Shown here: piece by piece, positions 33,668 through 45,291 of the stretch
Numbering within the stretch: the stretch's first letter is position 1
Layout: every line of letters begins with the position of its first letter
Source: Fragilaria radians
Lineage: Eukaryota > Bacillariophyta > Fragilariophyceae > Fragilariales > Fragilariaceae
Assembly: GCA_900642245.1 (NCBI GenBank)
Contig: CAAAJI010000126.1
Span: 37,438 to 101,437 of the forward strand
Length of the DNA stretch: 64,000 bases
Direction of reading: 5' to 3'
Position numbers and translations under genes: made by a program
Notes under the pieces: model-generated
The model's input: the letters and a program-made list of their open reading frames with translations, nothing else
Told to the model about the DNA's origin: nothing
Databases searched by the model: none

Positions 33668-35276
33668 AGGTGTATCGACACTAAAAAATAATAGAATCAT
33701 TACCTGGATTCACAAATATCCTTTCTCTACTGCATAACGCTATTCTCATGTAGTTATCAGTCATATTTAACTCTATTTTGTTATCTAAATAAAATAGTGC
33801 CGCGCGGATTATTCAGCTACTTCCGCATCAACACAGCACACAAAGTCACAATGTATACCTTTGAAATTATCTGGATTCTCCCGATAGTACTAGAAATGGT
33901 CCTATTTTGTCGCCGATACGCACCGGAACTGAGCATGAGGTATCGATATAACAAGTACCCCAATCAGATATCTCAAATTCACTCCTATCCCTCATCGTCG
34001 GTCCACCTCCTATGGTAATCCGAGTTCCAGACACGATTGGAATCTCGGTTCCATAATAGTTCAAAGTTCCTTTTTCGGGGTAGTTCGATTTAACACAAGT
34101 TGCCTTGTTTCCCTGCACTTTCGATGTGGCTGATGGTAGATCGTATTGAAGAGTTAAAGAAATGAGATTCCCACTTCCTGTGCAAAGATTCTTCCCAAGA
34201 GATGGGAACAATAGGAACTCGTGTCGGACGTCTGATAGTCGGTACTCGTGTTGGTCTGCGTGCGGGCACTTTAGTGGGCTTTCGAATAGGAGTTCGTGTC
34301 GAAGAAGTACCAGAAGTATCACCGTCGAGTACTAAGAAGGGTCCAATTTTATCACCGATCACTAAGGGAACGGTACAAGATGTATCGATGTGACACTTTC
34401 CCCACCCACTAATATCGAAAACTGTTTTGTCAGTAATAAACCCTCCAAACTCGATCAAATATAAAAGTGATACTTCCATTTTCATCACACCATTAATTGT
34501 CAGGGTTGCTGAAGTGGGATAGTCTGCGTCAACGCATGTAGCTTTATTGCCTTGATAGGAAGAAGTAGCTGCGGTATTTTCATATACAAGGGATAATTCG
34601 CGTTATTCTTCCTCCTCTATCACAAATGTTTTCACCCACTTTAGTCAACCCTCGCTTCATTACTTCTTGTGTCTCTGCATTAGCTTCGTGAACCACAGAT
34701 AAGGTGTTCATTTTCACATCTCTTCCGCCTTCGTTATCTTGCACACTCAAGCCCTTACCAAGACACAGCGTAACACATGAAGTGATTAGTAGAGAGAAAA
34801 GTTTCATTGTTTTTTTTGTTGGGTTTGTATTTTGTGACAACTCGAATTTTGTGATTGAGCGAAATCTATGGACATCCAATTCACAATTTACTGTTATTCA
34901 CAATTCACAACTTGAAACTCCTAGTAGATCACGACTCAATGGATAACGGTTTTGATTGTCGCAACCATGTGAACATGTAATTTTAATGCACCTAGTTTGC
35001 TAATTCTTTTCTCAATCAACGGACAATAATTTGATCCCGCTAAATTTCAAACAAAAACAGCACTAACGCTATTGGATTACAAAATAGTACGGTCAATTTC
35101 ATGCGATGCCTCTGATTGGATAATTTCCAACCTTTCAATGATATGAGTGCCATAAAGGAGCAAAGCAAGTCTGTGGTCAATGAAATTGTCGCTTTTACCA
35201 ATGCAATGGTAGTTAGATATATTGGCATATGGGCAGCCATTCTAACCAACAGAGAAGATAGTGATCATATGAGCTG
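33668..35276. repeat. Right arm of the 1.6-kb inverted repeat (partner 28162-29767)
   Basis: Reverse complement of the left arm with very few differences, about 3.9 kb away from it. It carries the frameshifted copy of the secreted-protein gene. Relative to the 53-kb relative, 31 bases are missing near 33660. Confidence 0.9.
33867..34807 (-). pseudogene. Secreted two-domain protein, copy 2, broken by two 1-bp insertions
   Basis: Nearly identical to the intact copy at 28631-29569 but two bases longer. One extra A lies in an AATT context at about 34594-34597, just after the first-domain GGRITR residues. One extra T/A lies at about 34205-34210, in the linker. Each insertion shifts the frame, so only the signal peptide and a short N-terminal piece would be made from the ATG at 34807. 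The rest of the coding sequence is undamaged, which implies very recent loss or sequencing error. A polishing error in an assembled inverted repeat is a serious alternative. Confidence 0.8.
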
Positions 35277-37697
35277 AGCCAGCATGATGTATTAAGGTGC
35301 CCCCTACAGAGTTTAGGTCAAGAAGATCTTAATATGTGACAATACATCTGTGATCCATCGACTTACAATGTCTAGAAAGGTATCATCCTAGGTTCAGTTT
35401 GTCTTACTATTACATACTATGCAAAGTTAAACTGATCATGCATCCATCAGTATAACGCAAGCTATTTACAGGCCAATAAGGTGCTAAAGTTCAAGACGGC
35501 TGTGGCCTTCCAACTAAGCCTATTTTATTGAACACGAGAGCAAAAAGAGCACAGTTATTTTCATGAACACGAGAGCACAAAGAGCAAAGTTATTTTAATG
35601 AACAATAAGGGCACAAAAAGCACAATCATATCCAATACAAACTAGAACCAACACAAATGTCAAAAACAAATTAGATTTCTTGTTGGCCTTAGACTCATTA
35701 GAAACTTTGAATTAAAAAAAATTGACATAGCAAATCAGCCTTTCGGAAGTCATTTCGTAACCTTTTGGCATGTACCGTTTGATCAGTATTCTGGCTTTGT
35801 GGTCAGCTAGCTGCCTATGGCTACTGACAGCTTCTTAACTTGAATGCGGTGTTGAGAGCACAATAAGAAACAAGAATAACTTGATGCAAGAATGAGCCAA
35901 TAGTACTATTTGTACCTGTTATGCATGATGAATGGATCTAGATTGAATCCAAAGAGACAAATGTTCTGATGGCAGCTAGCCCAAAATTGTAGAGCTGTGT
36001 CCAACTTTACGCTTGAATGCTCAAGGTATATAGAAATGGTTGCCACTTGCGCACTAATCCAGTGTTTGTAGTTTGACATACAAAACTATTGTTCCGTGAA
36101 CAAATAAACATTTGAAATATCCTTCTGGCATAGCTTTCAAGAACTTATACTTGTTGGAAGCTTTGAAAAATTCAATGTATCCTACAGACAGCACTAGGGC
36201 CCAGGATTGCGCTTACATGAGGGATTTGTGATTTACGTCTCTGCATTGGTATTTCTTCTATATTCCATCCACTTAGGATTTATAATATTCTTCTTTTAGT
36301 TCCACACAGAGGCTATTCAGCAATTGGTTTCGGTAGGGTGCTAGGCCTGCTTCTCATTTCTTTGCCATGAATTCAAGTTACAAGAAGATAAAGGGATGAT
36401 ATCTTTTACACTATGTTATCACTAAATTGTTTGAATTGATGACCAGCAACAATGTACATGAAGTACATCTGACAAGTATAAGGAACTAACTGATCCAACC
36501 CTGATTATTTTCAACCTTTTCATATACTTTTTATGATTAATCAGTGTCTAGTATTAATATTTTTTGAGGTAACAAATATATTTCCAATTTTATTTCTTTT
36601 TTCATATTAAATGCATTTAATATATCTAATTTTCATACATGTTTTCTTTCACATTCTGAATCGAACGCAGGGGCACGGGGAAATAATTCTTTTGCAAGAT
36701 TACGGGATGCCTGATGATTTGTCAGACCGTAAAGAAGACATAGTTTTAAAGTTGCTTTATACACTAAACTCATTTTATATTTTTTCATTTATATTTAACA
36801 ACGTCCTTATAGCTATCTCATCATCTCGAATTCGATGATGAGTTCCATTTGGAGTCTGAGAAATCTCTTGCACTTTTTTTACTTCCTTAAGAATCACCAG
36901 GCTTGAGGGAGAGGTCTCCCCTTCAAGTAGAAGACATGCTGATGCACCACTACATTACATTACCTTAGATTGGAAACACTGCCTACATACTGACTTCAAA
37001 TTGCACTATACAGGAATGCCTTACCCGCACCACCTGGTCTATGAATGAAGAATGACTATTTCTGGATGTCAACTCTAATTCTAGCCGTCATTGGCAAGCA
37101 CAGATGCAGCCTCTCCAAAAGGGATCATAGTCATCGCAACGTTGTTCACAGCAGGATCAACAAGGTTAGAAATTTGAAAGTTGATAAAAGTATATACTTT
37201 TCTATGTATGCATCATACTCAGCATTCCGATGTAAGTATGCCTTTGCCTCTTCGCGTGCTTTACAAGTAGACAATTCCAATCATTTTGTATAAATAAATC
37301 AGTAAAGCAACATGACCTGTGAATTCATCATTATGGCACCCTGTCATTGCCATGTTAGCAGCAACTTCCATGCTCTCTGCTGCCTATTGCAATATCTGTT
37401 ATTTGATCACGAGGGCAATCTTCAAGAAATTCGTTTTGTGTGGTAAAATTCTGATATTCACCACCGCTTTGAGATGACTGATGAGTTGAAACATGTTGGT
37501 TGAAAATCTTGTTGAGTAGTAGTAATTTTCATTATTTTGTGGATCACTTTCCTTTATGAAAGTGCATACTGATGGATAGATTCATGTCCTGGTAATCTAG
37601 CAATATTATGACTAATGTAATAAGTTTCAAATCCCAAAGTCTACCAGCAAGTCTCACGTGAAGAAGGATACCTTCTTCCCATGCACATTTGAATTTC
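35277..37697. other. Non-coding stretch with one short tandem repeat
   Basis: No gene is supported and ORFs are all short. It includes the 35-bp tandem repeat at 35529-35634. The sequence has no partner elsewhere in the window. Confidence 0.4.
35529..35634. repeat. 35-bp tandem repeat, three copies
   Basis: Units begin GAACACGAGAGCA at 35530 and 35565 and a diverged GAACAATAAGGGCA at 35600, each with GCACA/GCAAA and TTATTTT words. The period is 35 bases. Confidence 0.8.
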
Positions 37698-38401
37698 TTC
37701 AATGTTTTCCCTGTATCCAAAGTAGCCAAATTAATTTCCTCCTACATACATTTCTTTGAAAATATTGTACAGGGTTCAATGAATTACAAATTCTATATCA
37801 ATACGACAATCATACAAAGTCACTGAGTTTAGCTTGTAAGGTATATTCCATTTGTTTATGCTTCTACATCACGTATCGCGCATGTGTATACTTATTCCAA
37901 CTTAAGGAAACGTTTGTCTCAGAGGATTGCTTTAGATTTGAATGTTGAATGAGAGCATCGACCCTTTTTCATACTTGGATGGATTTTTTTGAAATTGAAT
38001 CATAACTGACTTTGACAATCTAATTTACTACAAGCTTGAATCTCAGCACAAATATTGGTACACGTGGGAGGTTCTTTAAAAGTAAATGCTATAACGGTAT
38101 TCCTTTGTATTAACTGTGTTTTCATTTCTTTTATCGTTTAATCAAACTTCGTAGGATAACACAAGAGAGCTGCAAAAGTAGTAAATTTGAATAACATCAT
38201 CTATTATCTATTTTCCCTATAATGCCTGATTCTTTGGTTCTTCGTTATGTCAACCACTTAGAATTTATTGAACAGAATATATTCATGGTAGCAAAATTAT
38301 GAAATGAAACACAACGATAACCAAGATTTTATTATAAAGTTAAGAATTTTCCTAGAAAAGCGTTACTGAACTTGCTGCTTGATGAAACTCAACTTACATT
38401 C

Positions 38402-39232
38402 TCATCCGGATGGGCTTGACATACGAATGCTGCATCCTGGTAAGCTATTTTCAAGGATCTCAAATCGACGTGACACGCAATAAGGTGTGCCATCTCCCCG
38501 CAAAAGAACGACCTTGAAAAAACGGTTGACTTCTCGCTCGCGTGGATCATAATTGGCAGATACAGGCCAAGCACTTGGCTCCAAGTTGTATTTTGGGAGA
38601 CCATGGAACACTACTTTCCCCGAAGAATTGGGTCCGCTCGAACATGTATTGGGAACAAAAGGTGGTGGGCCGCAAGTCCACTGCCAAACTTCGGGAACAT
38701 CATAGGAACTTACATAATGTGGAAATATCCCGATGAAATCTCGAATACCAGCAGGTTCAGGGTTCGACCTTTGTGATACGTCGAAAGATACAGTGATTGC
38801 ATCTCCACAATCATATACTGCCTTGTCAACAGCCAAACATTCCGTTGGAGGACTCGTCGGGGAAGGTGTAGGGTTACGGGTGGCCAAGGGAGGCCTTTTT
38901 GTTGCCTCTCTCGTTGGAGGACGCGTCGGGGAAGACGTCGGCTTACGGGTGGCCAAGGGAAGCCGTTTTGTTGCCTCTCTTGTTGGTGACGGAGTAGGCT
39001 CTGGCGTGGGCTTACGGGTGGCCAAGGGAAGGCGGTTTGTTGCTCTTTTTGTTGGCGATGAGGTTTTTTTGCCGCGAGGATGCGCACGTGAATCGTGATG
39101 ATTTCTTCTTTCCTCCAAGTGACAGTTGTTATCAGAAAATCTGGATTCTTCTTCAATAGGAATATAAGTTGCTGTTGTCATTGTTGCAACAATGGAAGCT
39201 AGGGTTAGAATACCAGAAAGAAATCTATTCAT
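38402..39232 (-). CDS. Secreted P/T-repeat protein with SKICH-like C-terminal domain (three-repeat copy)
   Basis: 276 residues. MNRFLSGILTLASIVATMTTA is a signal peptide. After a short charged stretch there are exactly three tandem 23-residue repeats (62-84, 85-107, 108-130) of the form [KR]-x-ATKRLPLAT-R-x-PT..PT..PPT. The C-terminal domain (about 132-262) begins ECLAVDK and contains ITVSFDVS, RDFIGIFPHY, VWQWTCG, GKVVFHGL, WPVSANYD, FKVVLLRGDG and SRRFEIL. That order (V.V.F, DWIGI[FY], W.W, G.+.F, WP...Y, YRV.LLR, S..F.V) is that of SKICH-like beta-sandwich domains. A cell-wall or surface role is inferred from the signal peptide and linker. The paralogue at 58422-59183 has two repeats. The copies lie in a direct segmental duplication. 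Confidence 0.85.
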   Translation of the reverse strand: MNRFLSGILTLASIVATMTTATYIPIEEESRFSDNNCHLEERRNHHDSRAHPRGKKTSSPTKRATNRLPLATRKPTPEPTPSPTREATKRLPLATRKPTSSPTRPPTREATKRPPLATRNPTPSPTSPPTECLAVDKAVYDCGDAITVSFDVSQRSNPEPAGIRDFIGIFPHYVSSYDVPEVWQWTCGPPPFVPNTCSSGPNSSGKVVFHGLPKYNLEPSAWPVSANYDPREREVNRFFKVVLLRGDGTPYCVSRRFEILENSLPGCSIRMSSPSG

Positions 39233-40194
39233 TCTTGGCTTGTATGAATGAGAAAAGGTAGCAATTGATGTCGTGAGAAATCACTTTTTTGATTTGATCC
39301 GATGAGTTCAGCTTGTAGAAATTTGTGAGATTTGATGAAAGGACTTGCAACTCTACGAGCGTAAAGAGAAGCCATGGAATAGGAAGGAGGATCCATGATC
39401 TGCAAGTGTTCGGTTTTATCAACGTTTCAATCCAAAAAGATACATACCTACACACAGTTATCCAAAGACTTTTGATTTCTTTAACCCAACAAATCGATGC
39501 TTCTTTGTAATCATTGGTGTGTCTTAATCAATTTGTGATTTACTTTTCTCTTAGTGAATTTCAACAAGAACTGCTTTTTCCTTGAAGCAATCGAAACAGA
39601 ACCCCTTTCACAAAGAATACAGATTGGATTCTGCTTGTTCTGTCCTGATTCGCTTTTTCACTTTCAAAGGCATCTATTTTGAAACGAGTTAAATCCAAAG
39701 GCAATCTGAAGGTAATCATCCCAATCCTTCCGAAATACCTTCATAACGAGCCGCTATTAAAGATCATTATATGAGGCAACACCAGGTCTCCGTTTGAAAA
39801 AACTGGGAAAAGGATAGTGTACCTTGGAGCAAATGCAAAGGAATAGCTCATTGTATAATGACACAAAGATACAGCGATAAATATCATGGTCATTGGAATT
39901 TTAAATTTTAATCGAGACATTCCAGACTGATTACGAAACATGCATGAAAAAACATGAAACATTAATTTAACGTTATATGTTCACAATCTATTTATAATAG
40001 TGAATGAACAGTTCATAGAGTAGATCTACGATACTTTGAAAGTTCATCCATGAACAGAGATTGCAAAATCAGATAAAGTTAAGTAAGTTAGCAATAAAAT
40101 TGGAAATTGAGCAAAGATTTGATGAGGATGAACCCTGGCAAGATACTGCATTTGATGAGGTATTTTGAAAAAATTGTAAGCGCATTTATTTCTA

Positions 40195-40488
40195 TTGGGA
40201 TTCAGTGATGTAATTGAAGAAGATAAGGACCCAAACCTCCCGGAGACTTACAATACCCCAATGGATGAATTCAAAAAGGAAAATGACATGGCAATGTCAT
40301 GCTTCACCATGGCATTTACCGGAGTAGGAATCACGGGGACCCCGTTACAAAATAATGGCCAGGAGGACTGGCATACCTTGTGGTCTAAGGATTATGCTGA
40401 TGAGGATAATCCAATACTAGGTTTTAAACGGCATGGTTTTCCCCTTCAGTCTCTTAACAAATGGGCATTGAATACATATTTTGCATAG
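40195..40488 (+). pseudogene. Copia-type gag remnant (copy 1)
   Basis: The frame starts at a TTG, so it is not a complete gene. It reads GFSDVIEEDKDP, an acidic and polar segment, then NDMAMSCFTMAF, which resembles the 'R.AMSAFTLAF' block of gag proteins in diatom-type copia elements. The downstream part (DWHTLWSKDYADEDNP) is not recognised. The copy at 60072-60290 has a deletion and ends earlier. It was in place before the segmental duplication. Confidence 0.4.
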
Positions 40489-40524
40489 CCATTGAAAACT
40501 AGAAGGGCAATTGTTTTATCACCT

Positions 40525-40685
40525 TTCACTAGTGAATTTCATTCACTATGGATTCATAGCTAGTGAACTTCTTTCACTTTACATACGTAAGAATGTCACT
40601 ACATAAGAGGCATTATGCTGCTTACAGCAAACCTTTTTTCATCTTACCCAATAGGTACGGAATGGATGAGTGAATTTCATTCACT
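40525..40685. repeat. Three copies of an AGTGAA-N5-TTCACT inverted repeat
   Basis: AGTGAA and TTCACT arms with 5-base loops lie at 40531-40547, 40562-40578 and 40669-40685. The first overlaps a perfect 12-bp palindrome TTCACTAGTGAA (40525-40536). All three are preserved in the duplicate (about 60477-60635). Their function is unknown. Confidence 0.65.
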
Positions 40686-41106
40686 GTGCAAATAACATAA
40701 TATAATCAAGGGCATTGTAATCTTTATTTACATCCTTTGAAACAAAAAATACGCAACACTTCAGAAAAAAACTGCAAATTCATTTGGCATCTCCAAACAT
40801 CAAATACTTCCATTGAAGCCAAACCTCTTAACACTTACAACTACCAGTAAATGTGCAAATATTAGATTATATTAACAAAGGAAAAAGAGAAGAAAGAAGA
40901 CCTTCCTTTCTTATTTCTGAAAATAACAATCCTTCATTTGCATGAGATCGAGTCTAAATATGTAATGATACATAGGCTATATGTCAACCAGACTGTTGTT
41001 TGTTGCACTATGATCTTTTGAAAAAGGTATCATATAAGTACAATTAGTTTTGCCAGCTGCAAACTATTGTAAAGCCCTGAAAAGAAAATATGTCTTCATA
41101 CACAAA

Positions 41107-41509
41107 TGATAGAAATTAAAACTTACTTTGGGCTTCTGCTTCAAGGCTTGGCAACTAAGACTTTGAATCGATGAGTGGAGATGATAATCTCCAGTTTAAA
41201 CAACTTGAAAAAGGGCGAAAACACTCACGAAAAACGTAAAAGCTGAGGTTGTAACACTAATTTAAAGAGATAATTTAACCTAGTTTGTAACTACTATTTC
41301 TCGAAATTTCATCTCCAACAGATGATTTCTCACCAAATTTCCTCTCTTTCTTAACCAATTTTGTTCCACATCTTCACTAAATTTCTTTACCTGGATTTTC
41401 TTCTAAATGATGATTCTTGAATTATTCTTGTGTTTAATCATCAATCCTGTCAACATATATGGTCTTAAACATATATTAAATCATCAAACATTGGAAATAC
41501 CTTCCAACA
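41107..41509 (-). repeat. Element 1, 3' LTR (403 bp)
   Basis: Differs from the 5' LTR by a 16-bp segment present only here (near 41455-41475) and about six substitutions. Such similarity means a recent insertion. Confidence 0.93.
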
Positions 41510-41519
41510 CCCTTCCTTT
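41510..41519 (-). other. Element 1 polypurine tract
   Basis: In element sense AAAGGAAGGG lies directly before the 3' LTR, which is the expected position and composition of a plus-strand primer. Confidence 0.75.
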
Positions 41520-41526
41520 GATGATT

Positions 41527-44500
41527 TCATCCCGTCAAGAGCTTATCGGCATGGTACTTATAAGTCTCTCCCTTCAGATTTTTCGTGAATAAATCTGCTA
41601 AGTTCTCCTGAGATTTAACAAATCTTACCTGGATGAGTCCCTCATCAATTTGTTCTTGAATGTAATGGTACTTTACATCAATATGCTTCGTTTTTTCTCC
41701 AGAATTACGATTCTCAGTCAAGAAAATGGCTCCAATGTTGTCGACATAGACATTAATTGGTTTCTTGAACTCAATATTCAACGAAATAAGTACTTGAGTG
41801 ATAAATTTTACTTCTCTTACCACATCACACAATGCAACATAATCAGCTTCTGTGCTGGAAAGTGTAACTGTTGCTTGACCCTTAGATTTCCATGAAATCG
41901 GGACTCCTGACACAAGAATCACCATTCCTGTGACGCTTTTCCTCCTATTCTTGTCCCCAGCGAAGTCACTATCGCTGTATCCTTCAATCTCCCATGGTTT
42001 TTCGCCACTAAACTTCATTTTTAGTCCTTTATCCTTTGTTTTTCCAACAAAATTGATCAACCTTTTGAGTTCTTTCACATGTCCTGGTGCCGCCCCATCC
42101 ATAACTCTTGATAGTTCTCTGACTGGATTCGCCAAGTCGGGTCGGGATAGTTTCACCAGGTACAACAAGCTTCCAACGTTAGCTCTGAACCATTTTTGAG
42201 ACTTTTCATCAATTCTGTCTTCTGGTTCTGGTCTAACCACTCCAAAACCAGGCGCCGAAGGAGTCAAATAATTCATTTCTGAATTAGATTCGTTGTTCAT
42301 CACCAGTTTTTCAATAATTCGCCTTTGATAAAGGTGAATCTCTCCAGAACCTTCTATGATCTCACAACCCAAAAAATCCTTGATGTTTCGTTGGATTTTT
42401 ATCTTAAACGCCGCCTCCAGCCCCTTTATAGTTTTGTTCATCATGCCTTCATCTCCTGTGATGATCATGTCATCCACATAAAGGCAAATCACACAAAATG
42501 GGTCCCCTTCCTGCTTGAAAAATAAGCAAGGATCAACATTGTTTTTCCTGAACCCAAGTTTAAACACTTCATCTTCAAACCTTTTATTCCATTGTCGTGC
42601 TGCTTGCACCAATCCATAGATGGATTTATTGAGCTTTAAAGCTTTTGTTTCGCTCAACCCTTTGTCAACCTTTTGGAAGTTTCATGTAAATTTCCTCGTC
42701 CAAGTCTCCATTTAAGAAGGAATTCTCAACATCTAAAGACCATGCCTTCAATCCAAGCTTTCCAATCATGAGAAGGAGAATCCTGAAGCTTGTATCGTTG
42801 ACAGCAGGCGAATAATTTCCTGTGAAATCAATTCCAGGGACTTGTGAATATCCTAAGGCAAGCAATCTTGCCCTAAAAACACCATCTCTCTTCTCTTTAA
42901 ACACCCATTTACTTCCAATCAATTTCCGGTTGGTTGGAATGGAAAGTTTGTCAACTAGTGACCAAACATTGCACTTTTCCATGTTTTCTAACTCTTTAGC
43001 AATAGCATTCCTCCAGGAATTTCAACGATTTGGGTCTTCATCATGATAGGCTTCATGAAATGATATTGGTTCCACCATTTCCTCGCTTACTGTCATAAAA
43101 TTCCCTTCCTCATCCTCTGAATCCGAAGATACTTCTTCCAGATTATCCAGCAAGGCTTTGCTTCTGGTAATCATTCCCCTGGCTTCCATTTTCGCTTCCT
43201 GTTCCACTTCAGGCACCTTATCCGGCTTCAAAATGATGTAACCTTCATCATCTGAGTCCTCTGCATCCGTGTTTTCGAGATTTTTGGGTCCCTGAGTTCC
43301 AAAATACTCTCCATATGTCTTGCCCAACCATCTCACGTCTCGCGTGATCATGATGGTTTTATTCTTTAGGTCCAGCACCCTATAAGCATCCTGAGGATGA
43401 TTATCCTCATAACCCACAAAGAAACATTTGTTTCCTTTGTTGTTCAATTTCTCGTGATGGACCTGGGCTCTTGTTATTTTAATGCCGATTTCACCGAAAA
43501 TTCTAAGGTTTTTCTCCATCTTTGATGGTTGTTCGCATTGTCCATCCTCAAGAACATCACCATTTTAGGGTCCTTGGCCTTGAGTTTCTTGATAAACTCC
43601 ACCACTTCATTCGACATATCCCCTCTTCTTCTTGTGAAAACACTCCATTTCATCTTGCTGAATTGGTCTTCAATTAGGGTCCAAATGTTCTTCTTTCCCA
43701 AGCTTATCTTCTTGATAAAGCTTATGTCCAACAATAACCTCTCCCCCGGTGTCTTGGAGTTGTTCTCGGCTAATTTGTTGATGTTTTTCCTTCTCATCAT
43801 TCGCGAGCATGCAGTTTTTGCACTCATCAAGCCCTCTGGTCAGCTTCAGACCAATTCTGTTGGCCGTTTGTTTTGTCATTTCAATTGAAGGGTGGCCCAA
43901 CATTTGATGAAATTTTTCCAATTTCATCTCCTTTCTCTCACTGATAATGAGGGCTCTCTCATTTGTCAGAGATTTCGCTGCAACTAGAAAACTGGAACCC
44001 ATTTTGATCTTGGTATCAAAATAAATGTGTTTACCTTCTTTCTTCAGCACCACTGAGGTCCTCTCTGAGTAGAGGCTCGCTCTTTTTTCCAATGCAACAG
44101 TCAGGCTGAAGAGATTAACCTTCATATCTGGGACGAACTTCACGTTCTCAAGCAAGACTTCTGTTGTCTCTTTCTCTCTCCCTTCAAAGCAAATCCTCAA
44201 TTTTCCGGTCTTCTTGACCCTGAGGTGCCTTCCATCCCCCACTGTGATCTTCTGGGAGCTTGGTTTTATGTCAAACATCCCCACTTCACAACAAGTTATG
44301 TGACTTGTTGCTCCAGAATCACCGATCCAAAGGTTTGGACCGATTTCTCCTCTTTCCTTCCCAATTAAAGTGATTTCGTTGTCTTGGGATAGGTTCACGG
44401 CTTCATTCTTCTTCCTCCTTGGACAATTTCGAGCAATATGTCCTCTCTGATGGCATCTATAACAAGCAAAGTTGAAATTACCTGAGTTATTAGCTCCAGC

Positions 44501-44554
44501 TTGGTTGGAAGTAGTCTTTCCTTCTCCTTCTCCCCTTTTAATTCCAGCTTTCTT
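41527..44554 (-). pseudogene. Element 1 pol: protease, truncated integrase, reverse transcriptase, RNase H
   Basis: Read on the - strand in order: second zinc knuckle; protease with WIGDSGATSHITC; pre-integrase block with KFHQMLGHPSIEMT; integrase start ending at FLRMDNAN (43531-43545). At about 43515-43531 it then jumps to the post-core segment NLRIFGEIG and GNKCFFVGYEDNHP, so the part with the second and third catalytic residues is deleted. Next come the RT (NSFLNGDLDEEIYMKLP; YVDD at 42469-42480) and RNase H (STEADYVALCD, ENLADLFTKNL). Two frameshifts and one in-frame TGA break it. It cannot supply its own integrase. Confidence 0.85.
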
Positions 44555-45256
44555 TCAGCATTCTGATCCTTTATGACCATATATACCACAGAAGTTACAA
44601 TTACCTTTGTACTTCCCCATGCTCACCAAAGCATTCTCGTTTTGCTCCATTGACTTATTCAATCGCTCAAATTTCGTCCTAAGCCTCTCATTTACCTTAT
44701 CCAGAGTCGCGGAATCGTTGTCTAACTCGTTCTCAATGAATTCTATTGTAGTTTCATACTCATCAGGCAAGTTATGCATGATGTGTATGATCAGATCCAT
44801 CTCACTGATAGGATGCCCCAAAATTTCGAGTCTTCTTCTCAAAATTTCTAACCCTTGAATCCAAACATCAGGATTAACAGATACATCTTCTAACTTGGAA
44901 TCAACAAACTCCTTCTTGGTCTTGATTAAGTTAGATTTGGTGACTGGGGTGAATTTAGAGACTAAATTCGTCCATGCCAACCTAGCATCACCCTCAGGCA
45001 TCTCCTCTGATCTGCTGGTTTGCACCAACCCCAAGCAGACATCACATTTGCAACTTATAAGCAACTCTGCATATGCAAAATCATTCCTTTGCATAAATTC
45101 GTCGTATCCTTTTGCTCCTTTTGTCGGGACAACCTCGATGCCAACAATCAAGTTCCTGTAACCCTTGAGTCTAGCTTTTGCCAGAAAGGTCACATTCCAT
45201 CTCTCCCAATCTTTCTTCTCCCCAGAAAATCCTTGGATCTTCAATTGCATGTCCAT
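44555..45256 (-). CDS. Element 1 gag (UBN2-type) ending in a zinc knuckle
   Basis: 233 residues from the first ATG after the 5' LTR. KDWERWNVTFLAKARLKG and the following helices are the copia gag (UBN2) fold. MHNLPDEYE and LRTKFERLN are typical of its C-terminal part, and the last residues form a CX2CX4HX4C knuckle (CNFCGIYGHKGSEC). The TGA right after that cysteine is in frame with the protease region, and a second knuckle (CYRCHQRGHIARNC) follows it. In related elements this is one polyprotein, so the stop is probably a mutation (CGA or TGG to TGA). Gag-only expression would be the result. Confidence 0.8.
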   Translation of the reverse strand: MDMQLKIQGFSGEKKDWERWNVTFLAKARLKGYRNLIVGIEVVPTKGAKGYDEFMQRNDFAYAELLISCKCDVCLGLVQTSRSEEMPEGDARLAWTNLVSKFTPVTKSNLIKTKKEFVDSKLEDVSVNPDVWIQGLEILRRRLEILGHPISEMDLIIHIMHNLPDEYETTIEFIENELDNDSATLDKVNERLRTKFERLNKSMEQNENALVSMGKYKGNCNFCGIYGHKGSEC

Positions 45257-45291
45257 TTCTGTTTTATTTCGTGTCCGGACAATTATTATCG

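Larger units (their letters stand above)
37698..41106. repeat. Direct segmental duplication, copy 1, left part (partner 57878-61050)
   Basis: From TCAATGTTTTCCCTGTATCC at about 37698 the sequence follows 57878 onward with small indels, through a secreted-protein gene, its upstream region, a gag remnant and a hairpin group. The match resumes after the inserted copia element at 45679 and continues to 46751. Identity is high throughout (well over nine in ten by eye). Confidence 0.9.

Noticed and set aside
38710..39156. Antisense and shifted frames of 120-148 codons over the P/T repeat genes (also at 58730-59116)
   Set aside because: They are shadows held open by the repeated codons of the real genes.
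40327..40380. ITGTPLQNN string resembling the SNF2 helicase motif in the 40195-40488 frame
   Set aside because: No other helicase motif is present, the frame has no ATG start, and the string falls in a short stretch partly absent from the duplicate. Chance resemblance inside a gag remnant.
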